The notes below the pieces were generated by a model. That model did no database searches. It had not been told where the DNA came from and worked only from the letters and a program-made list of their open reading frames with translations. Positions 57,386-64,000 of a DNA stretch of 64,000 nucleotides are shown piece by piece. Both the position numbers and the translations under genes were made by a program. The DNA comes from Biscogniauxia marginata (taxonomy: Eukaryota > Ascomycota > Sordariomycetes > Xylariales > Xylariaceae), in assembly GCA_022695795.1 (NCBI GenBank), contig MU404110.1, positions 124,687 to 188,686 of the forward strand. The letters are read 5' to 3'. How positions within the stretch are numbered: position 1 is the first letter of the stretch; every line of letters starts with the position of its first letter.

Positions 57386-58090
57386 ATGGCCCGTCTCCCC
57401 ACCGGCGTCCTCGTCCTCCCCGCGCCCCTCCCAAACGGCACCGTGGACCTGACGCCCTGGGACCCCGTGACCACGAACCCGACCAAGCGGCCCTTCGCCG
57501 CCTTCTCGTCCTCCTCTCGGGGGTTACCCCCGGCCCCGACCCCGCCCCCGCCGTGCTGCTTCCACGTGCCCGCCGACGAGCGCCGCCGCCGCGCCGCGAA
57601 CGACAGCTGGGTGGCGCGCCAGCGGGCCCTCTACGCCGCCCCGCCGGGGCCCCGGCATCCGCCCGGGAGGAGACCATCTTCGCAGCAGCAACCACAGCAG
57701 CTGGGCCTTCGTGGTGGTGGTGGTGATGGAGATGGAGATACTCACGCGGAGGAGGAGGAGCAAAAGAGATCCCGTACCGCCGCGCTCGTGCAAGCGATCC
57801 GCGAGCGCGCGGCGCGGGTCCGGTTCCAGGCGGCGCGGTACCGGTACCGATTCGCAGGGTACGGTCGGGAGCGCATGCGCGGGGCCGTCGCGACGCTGCA
57901 GCTAGTGCTGGCTATCGGCGCGTTCATATGGGTGCTCGGGTTCGCGGCGCTCTGGGTCGCCGGGAAGCTGATACGCGACAATGATGGCGGCGACGACAAC
58001 GGCAAGCTTAAGGGCGATGTCGTCTTCTACGTGCTCGTTCGGAATTATAGGGCCTGGTCGCTGACGCCGTCGGTGCCTTCGTCGCCATGA
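57386..58090 (+). CDS. Predicted single-pass membrane protein, 234 aa
   Basis: ATG at 57386 directly after an A-rich leader, open to TGA at 58088-58090. The first ~150 residues are low complexity: Pro/Ala/Arg-rich (LPPAPTPPPPCC), a Gln run (SSQQQPQQLG), a Gly/Asp repeat (RGGGGDGDGDTH) and an Arg-rich amphipathic stretch (ALVQAIRERAARVRFQAA). One strong transmembrane helix follows near 176-200 (LQLVLAIGAFIWVLGFAALW). A short tail ends in a second weakly hydrophobic strand (DVVFYVLVRNYRAW). Codon use is very GC-rich, as in the glucoamylase and NRK1 3' exons. I do not recognise a family. Positive residues before the helix suggest that the long N-terminal part faces the cytosol. Confidence 0.6.
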   Translation: MARLPTGVLVLPAPLPNGTVDLTPWDPVTTNPTKRPFAAFSSSSRGLPPAPTPPPPCCFHVPADERRRRAANDSWVARQRALYAAPPGPRHPPGRRPSSQQQPQQLGLRGGGGDGDGDTHAEEEEQKRSRTAALVQAIRERAARVRFQAARYRYRFAGYGRERMRGAVATLQLVLAIGAFIWVLGFAALWVAGKLIRDNDGGDDNGKLKGDVVFYVLVRNYRAWSLTPSVPSSP

Positions 58091-58642
58091 TAATAGGGGG
58101 GTGGAGGATGATTAATGATTCTATGACAGTTAGGTGGGAGGGGAAGGCGAGGGAATTGGGAATGTACATACTGGTGTGCTTTTCTTTTAGGGGCGTTCTG
58201 AAGAGGCAGGATTATGATGTCTTTTTGTTCTGAAAAGTTCGAGCTCAATGTTGGCGCGCACTTTGGAGAAAGTAGTAATGGATGACACTGTACACTTGTC
58301 AGCATCAATAATCTCGTGAACCTTCATTGGTTAGCCGAGGGGAAGCTAGACGAATATTCCTATCAGCGATGGCCACCATTTCAATTCAACCGTCACAAGC
58401 TTATACAAGACACAGGACCCATTTGGGCATTTAAGGGGTCGAGGGAGAAAAAAGCAATGCAAGTTCATTTGGGCAATGTTTGTAGCAACGGAGGGCAAAT
58501 ATCAAAATGCACACGACAGTGATTCGCCCTTCTCAACTTTATCACACACCTCCCCCCTTTCCCCATTATTAATGCACATACGAGGAAAAATCCACCCCTG
58601 ACAAAGTTAGTATAAGTTGACCGGCCAGTGTCTTTACCATCC
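58091..58642. other. Intergenic between convergent genes
   Basis: About 550 bp; 3' UTRs of the membrane-protein gene and LSC2 are expected here. Nothing else seen. Confidence 0.4.
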
Positions 58643-60205
58643 TTAGATACCCAAACTAAACTCAACACCGACGTCGATATCCCGAGCTGTGACGAGTTAG
58701 CCTGCATCCTTCCGAGCAAATCCTAGTGGTATTTCGCATAGCATGGTGATCAACTTACCCAACTTGACAACCTTAGAGAGCTGCACGGACTTCTCGGCGG
58801 CACTTTGGAGGTCGTCGATAGAGAAGATCTTCATTCCCGAGTCGTTAATCAGTTGGTGAGCCTGCTCCACGTTTGTTCCTTGCAACCGGGCAATGATGGG
58901 GACCTTGAGGTTCAGAGTCTTGGCAGTGTTAATGAGGCCGTGAGCAATAGCGTCACATCGCACGATACCACCGAAGATGTTGACAAAAACGGCGGTGACC
59001 TTAGGGTCGCTAGTGATAAGCTCGAAGGCCTCCTTGATGGCGGCGGGGGTGGCGCCACCACCGACGTCGAGGAAGTTGGCCGGCTGGCCGCCGTTCAGCT
59101 TAATGATGTCCATAGTAGCCATGGCAAGACCGGCACCATTGACAAGGCAGCCAATATCGCCATCCAGCTTGATGAAGTTAAGGCCAGACTCGGCAGCGCG
59201 GACCTCCTCAGGGTCCTCCTGGCTGGTGTCCCGCCACGAGAAGATCTCCTTCTGGCGGAATTCGGCGTTGTCGTCGAAACCAAACTTGGCGTCCATGCAT
59301 AGGACTTGATGGTCCGAGGTCTCGGACAGAGGGTTAATTTCGATCTGCGTAGCGTCTTTCTCGAGGAAGATCTTGTAAAGCTTCTGTATGGTGTCCTTGG
59401 CGTCCTCGATGCACTGCTCGCTGAAACCAAGCTTTGTCGCAATATCCCGAGCTATCTCATCGGTCACGCCTTTGTGGATGTCGATGTAAGTCGTGTTAAT
59501 AGCGTCCGGGTTCTCCTTGGCCACACCTTCAATATCCATGCCACCTTGGGATGAGGAGACGATAACGGGGCCCTGCGACGCTCGGTCCATAAGGATGGCG
59601 AGGTAAAATTCTCGGCGGGCGAACTTGCGCTCGCAGATGTAGACTGAGTTGCAGAGGCGGCCAGCCGCACCAGTCTGCTTGGTAATAAGCTTGTGACCGA
59701 TCATCTGCTCGGCGAACATCTTGGCCTCGGTCGGCGAGTAGATGACGCGGACGCCTCCCTTCAATCCATTGTCGAAGCTGCCCTTGCCTCGACCACCGGC
59801 CAGGACCTGGGCCTTAATGACCATATCTTCACCGCCAATCTCCTTCGCAATCTTCTCGGCCTCGGCGGCAGATTTCGCGTTGGAACCTTTCGGAACGCCA
59901 ACGCCATACTGTAAGAGCTAGTTAGGGTGATAGTCGACGCGGCAGTTAGACAGTGACTTGTACCTGTCGCAGGAGGTCGGCTGAGAGATATTCGTGGATG
60001 CTGAGGTTTCTTCGTTGCTGCTGGGCAATGCCGGGGAGTCTGGTAGAAGGAGTAAACGCCGTCTGTGGTGATGGTACGAAAGACACATCAGTATACGTAA
60101 AACCATAGCATGTGTAGTAGTGCAGCTTGCAGCTCTGGAATGGATGTTCACCTTGGACGAGCGCAGGGCAGATGCCGCAGCTCTGCTGCGAGCAAAGTTA
60201 AACAT
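58643..60205 (-). CDS. lsc2: Succinyl-CoA ligase (ADP/GDP-forming) beta subunit, mitochondrial
   Basis: Four exons: 60205-60152, 60062-59964, 59908-58759, 58686-58643; 448 residues, introns 89, 55 and 72 bp. The last exon encodes only [18 protein letters not shown], the conserved C-terminus. An N-terminal mitochondrial presequence ([18 protein letters not shown]) precedes [20 protein letters not shown], the start of the mature enzyme. ATP-grasp features: [47 protein letters not shown] with the metal-binding Glu/Asn, and [19 protein letters not shown]. The ligase domain has INGAG-like [25 protein letters not shown] and [16 protein letters not shown]. It couples succinyl-CoA cleavage to nucleotide phosphorylation in the TCA cycle with the LSC1 alpha subunit, which is not in this window. 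Divergent from the P450 gene across ~1.05 kb. Confidence 0.95.
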
Positions 60206-61257
60206 TGCGACTGAGATCGAGAGTCAATCACGAAAGAAAGTCTTAGCAGCACCGGCGACGCAATACGGAGGGTATAGGGAATAAAGTGACGACGGGATGT
60301 TTTTTATGTGAGGTTATCTAAAGCCTCACGCGGTCGAGAGCGGGTACGTACCAGAAAAACAGCTAGCCGGGCCGTTTAGGTGAGCTCTTTTCCGACAGAA
60401 CGGGAAAATCCGGTGAAACCTCACCGAAGTCCCACTTATTCCCCATTACGTCAACGCTGAACGGTTATGACTTGGGGCTAACAGTTTCAGACTTGCATAT
60501 GTGCATATGTGTATATGTGCATCATTTCTTTCTGCTTACTTCCCTGGGATACCTACCACCATGAGATTCTACATCAACTTATAGGCATTGTCTGCGCCGC
60601 CCCCTCTTCCCTGTCCAAAATAAGATCCTTCAGTAACTAGGCAGACAACCTCCACCAATCCAGACCTTAGTATCTTTATGATGAACAAGCTGCTGTTGTC
60701 GTAACACGCACTTGTTGATAATTCTGCTTAAGGACATTCGGTATAAACTTACTCCATATAGACTGGATGAGTTGAGAGGAGTATAGATAAGATGTGTAGT
60801 AATATTATATCGACTACTATACATAAATCCCAATATCTCGATCTTGATTGAACTTGATTGGGTCCAGATTGACGGTATACGAAGTGCATACGATAATATT
60901 CGTATTATCGGCCGTCTGCGGTTTGTGAAGTCGGGAGTAAGGGAGCACTAAGCACCTATCCTACTTGTCATGAGCTGAATGCAATGCTCCAATAGGGTAA
61001 TCCGGAATGCTTAAGCGAGCACTTCAGAATACAAACTAACAAATGAACAACGTCAGCCAGAGTCTTGTGGGGTGTATTCCGTCCCAGGATCATGGGTAAG
61101 CCAACGTTTCCTAGGTACATATATATCGTGGCTATTACCCCAATCCCACCAGCAAACTCTTTTCAGATATGCCCTCCCCATTTTCATAAGCCATCTTCCG
61201 CAATCCTTCTACCGTGCACATGAGTAGTATATACAAGAAACCGACATCGTTGCCATC
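60206..61257. other. Divergent intergenic region between LSC2 and the P450 gene
   Basis: Contains the promoters of both genes. A short tandem CATATGTG-type repeat lies at about 60496-60519. No other gene supported. Confidence 0.4.
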
Positions 61258-63173
61258 ATGATCACGGAACTCCAAATCGTGTCCCTGGCAACTTACCTGC
61301 TTGTTGCTCTGGGTGCCTCTGTCCTATATTACTTCGTCCTGTTGATACGGCAGAATGCCAACATTCGCAAGTATGGCGGGAGACGCGTGCATATGATATA
61401 CGGCAACCCTCTCACGGGTGAGTTTTTGTCTGACAATGAAGACCACCGACATTCTACTGACTTGACCCCGCAAATAGCAATTCCCTGGACGCGCTGGGTT
61501 ATGAAGAATGCAGCTCGCAACACCATCTTGGAGATGTACGAGAAGTTGTACGGTTCACTGCCTCCCGGGAGCATGCATGCATACGAGCTCCAATCCACTC
61601 CTGGTTACAGAAGTATCGAGACTAGAGAGCCCGCGCACATCAAGGCCGTGCTAGCCGGCCAGTTCACAGACTTTGGAAAGGGGCCTACCTTTCACGAAAT
61701 TTGGAGCCCTTTCCTCGGCGATAGCATCTTCACCACCGATGGTAAGATGTGGCAGAATAGTCGTGCCCTGATTCGACCAATGTTCCTGACCGATAGGATC
61801 AGCGATCTGCATATCTTCGAGCGCTATATAAACAAGCTGATCGCTCACATCCCCCCTTCTGGGCAAACTGTCGAAATAATGGACCTTTTCTTTCGCATGA
61901 CCTTAGATGTGACCACGGATTTCTTACTGGGGGCTAGTGTAAATAGCCTGGACAAGTTAGTCGCCCATCTGACAATTGCCTTGTTTCCTCGTGTCGTTGG
62001 TAAATTCCATGTCTACTGACATTCTGAAGTCCACACAACGAATTCACCCGGGCTTTCAACGACATCCTACGTCATCAACTAAAGTTCCAAATTCTCAAGA
62101 AGATTACGTAGGCACACCTTTTTCTTCTTGTCTTACAATTATTATAGTTATTAAGCAGCTAATTTACCGCGTTTAAAGCCCGTTCGACAAATTCGTGTCC
62201 CGGGCAGAGTACAATCGTCATATCAAGACGATAGAAGACTTCATAACGCCCTTCATCCGCCAGACGCTGTCGCTGCCACCCGAGGAGCTCGAGAAGCTCA
62301 CCAAGTCGGACAAGAGCTTCACTTTCCTGCACAAGCTCGCGCAGTTCACGCAGGACCCCAAGGTCATCCGCGACCAGCTCATCGCGGTCCTGCTAGCCGG
62401 GCGGGACACAACGGCGGCGACGCTGTCGTGGGCGTTCTACGAGCTCGCGGCGTGCCCCGACAAGGTCGCGAGGCTCCGCGCCGAGGTGCTCGAGGTCGTG
62501 GGCAAGCGCGAGGCCCCGACGTACGAGACGCTCAAGAACATGAAGTACCTACGCTACACGCTACAAGAGACTCTACGCATGCACCCGGCCGTGCCCCTGA
62601 ACACGAGAGAGGCGCTCGTAGACACGACGTTGCCGGGGGTCAACGGACATCCGGACATTGGCATTTGCAAGGGCGACAATGTCTCGTACAGCCCGCTGGT
62701 CTTGCACCGACGCAGAGACTTGTACCCGCCCGTTTCAGAAAACTTTGCCGACCCGAATTCGTTTAGCCCCGAGCGTTGGTATCATTGGCAGCCGCGGCCC
62801 TGGGAGTATATACCCTTCAATGGCGGCCCCAGGATCGTATGTCTCCATGAACTTTTTATATTAATCATGTGGCCCTCTTTCTATTTCCAATAGTAGAAAT
62901 TGTAAACCTTTTGCTAACGCGAGTCATGACCAGTGCCCCGGACAAAACTTCGCTTTGACGGAAATGGGTTATTGCAGTAAGTTTTCCGTGCCTTTCCTTT
63001 AGTTTTTCTAGGGTCGGCCAGCTGATGCTTGGTAAAAAGTGGTGCGAATGCTACAGAAATTCGACAGGCTGGAATACCGTGGGGATTGGCACGCCCAACG
63101 GGAACAGACCGATGTCATCACCCGGCCTTCCCTGGGAGTTCCGGTGGCGTTGTTCGAGGCATCAGACGTGTAA
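61258..63173 (+). CDS. Cytochrome P450, CYP52-like (alkane/fatty-acid hydroxylase group)
   Basis: Six exons: 61258-61417, 61478-61955, 62030-62107, 62179-62836, 62934-62976, 63040-63173; 516 residues. The first intron (61418-61477, GTGAGT, CTACTGACTTGAC, AATAG) is 60 bp with no stop, so leaving it in would give 536 residues. Splicing gives the better family-like text NPLTAIPWTRWVMKNAARN. The fourth exon is 43 bp. Motifs: N-terminal anchor (TYLLVALGASVLYYFVLLI), the C-helix region with MWQNSRALIRPMF, I-helix LLAGRDTTAATLSW (Ala312-Thr317), ExxR ETLRMHP (Glu369, Arg372), PERW, and heme loop FNGGPRICPGQNFAL with Cys459. Ends KFDRLEYRGDWHAQREQ...PVALFEASDV. The ER-anchored CYP52 clan oxidises the ends of alkanes and fatty acids; the actual substrate is unknown. 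All key residues are present. Confidence 0.9.
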
Positions 63174-64000
63174 GGTTAATAATTATGGGATATGTAATGA
63201 TATTGCTAGATGGGCGTTGATCTATATATACCGAGCTTAAGACCCCTATCTCATTGCGGATTCATGAAGATTAATTCTACCAATTTAAATACCAACCGCT
63301 TATATACGTAAAGTTTTTGTCTCACTGTGTGCCCACGAACTTATCACTCTGAAAGCTTAGTAAACGTTGATTTATTTCACCCCTTGGTATGTATTTAGCT
63401 TATTATTTGCGAATCTTCTTGTTTTATTGCAACTAAAATAAATAGGTCTGCCTCAGACAATCCAAGCCTGAGCGATGATACTACTTTAATGCAGGCGCAC
63501 TTTCGAGATACAAATTGCCTTTTATTCGGCTCATCATATAAGTAGATTAGTCTATTGTCGAATACGGAGCACCTACTTTGCCCCTCTACCTGTACCTTAT
63601 ATAAGTAAGTTGCTATTAGGAGGTTCGGCTTTTACAAATCGTTACTAGTCTTACGGCTGCTCGTGAGCAAAGGTTCCTAGAAAAAGACCATTGAAAAGAC
63701 GCCGCCATGATCTTGAGCTCTCGTTTGTGCGAAAAGAAAAGCTGGCTTGCTAGGTCGACGGTTATTATCATCCGTGTAGCTGGCACGAGATCTCGGTTTG
63801 GCTTGTTTCTAAAATATCCGTAGATGTCTACCACAGAGGTTGGTATTAACCTAGACAGACAATTTTCACGTCATAAATTCTAAATCTTCTATTTTCCCTC
63901 ACCTCGGTAGCTTATGAATTTCGGGCATACTTCGGATTCCTTTCGCTACCTTATAATACAAAGGAAAAAGAGATGGCTTTTTGTTTTTAAAGGCCCAAGA
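63174..64000. other. Intergenic, no gene seen
   Basis: AT-leaning non-coding DNA to the window end. The minus-strand frame at 63616-63834 has no domain or signal. The next gene must lie outside the window. Confidence 0.4.

Overview
This is a stretch of a filamentous ascomycete (Pezizomycotina) chromosome. The evidence is short spliced genes with GTRAGT...CTRAY...YAG introns of about 45-140 bp, a Pth11/rhodopsin-like receptor, a GH15-CBM20 glucoamylase, a CYP52-like P450 and orthologues of SNU66 and LSC2. There is also a large AT-rich block of decayed retrotransposons with the transition-only signature of repeat-induced point mutation (RIP). I cannot name the species.

Layout. (1) About 1-12.97 kb is a gene-poor accessory segment of broken genes: a TPR-like gene (352-1178), an unrecognised gene with two in-frame TAG codons (3809-5079), a solo LTR (5536-6011), a Ulp1/SUMO-protease-like (C48) pseudogene (7011-9671), a small ORF (10530-10976), a cell-surface protein gene with an in-frame TAG (11077-11598), an array of ACCAGTAC motifs (11778-12076) and an 11-bp tandem repeat. 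(2) About 12.97-32.65 kb is a RIP-degraded transposon island. It holds two related Ty3/gypsy elements in opposite orientation: A on the minus strand (14117-21594) and B on the plus strand (23758-30696). B has 357-bp LTRs and a perfect 5-bp target duplication. Each carries an antisense Cys-rich/coiled-coil ORF between integrase and the 3' LTR. Two inverted 119-bp elements lie close to A, and a 354-bp foldback repeat lies at the right edge. (3) About 32.65-64 kb is ordinary gene-bearing DNA: a BBE-type FAD oxidoreductase (34794-36682, +), a Pth11-like receptor (38691-40192, -), a small Cys protein (40976-41194, +), a Ser-rich disordered protein (42186-43037, +), SNU66 (43775-45739, -), a glucoamylase (48175-50220, +), a nicotinamide riboside kinase (50659-51935, -), a fructosamine/ketosamine-3-kinase (52407-53505, -), a single-pass membrane protein (57386-58090, +), LSC2 (58643-60205, -) and a P450 (61258-63173, +).

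How the parts relate. The intact right half mixes housekeeping genes (splicing, TCA cycle, NAD salvage, protein deglycation) with secreted or environment-facing ones (starch degradation, BBE oxidase, receptor, P450). There is no PKS, NRPS or terpene backbone, so I do not read it as a biosynthetic cluster. In the left half, all five premature stops in otherwise coherent reading frames are TAG or TAA at positions explainable as Gln codons (CAG/CAA) mutated C to T in a CpA context. This suggests that RIP, or the same mutational bias, reached single-copy genes beside the transposon island. Exon coordinates are by-eye gene models from splice signals and frame continuity; no alignment or database search was run.
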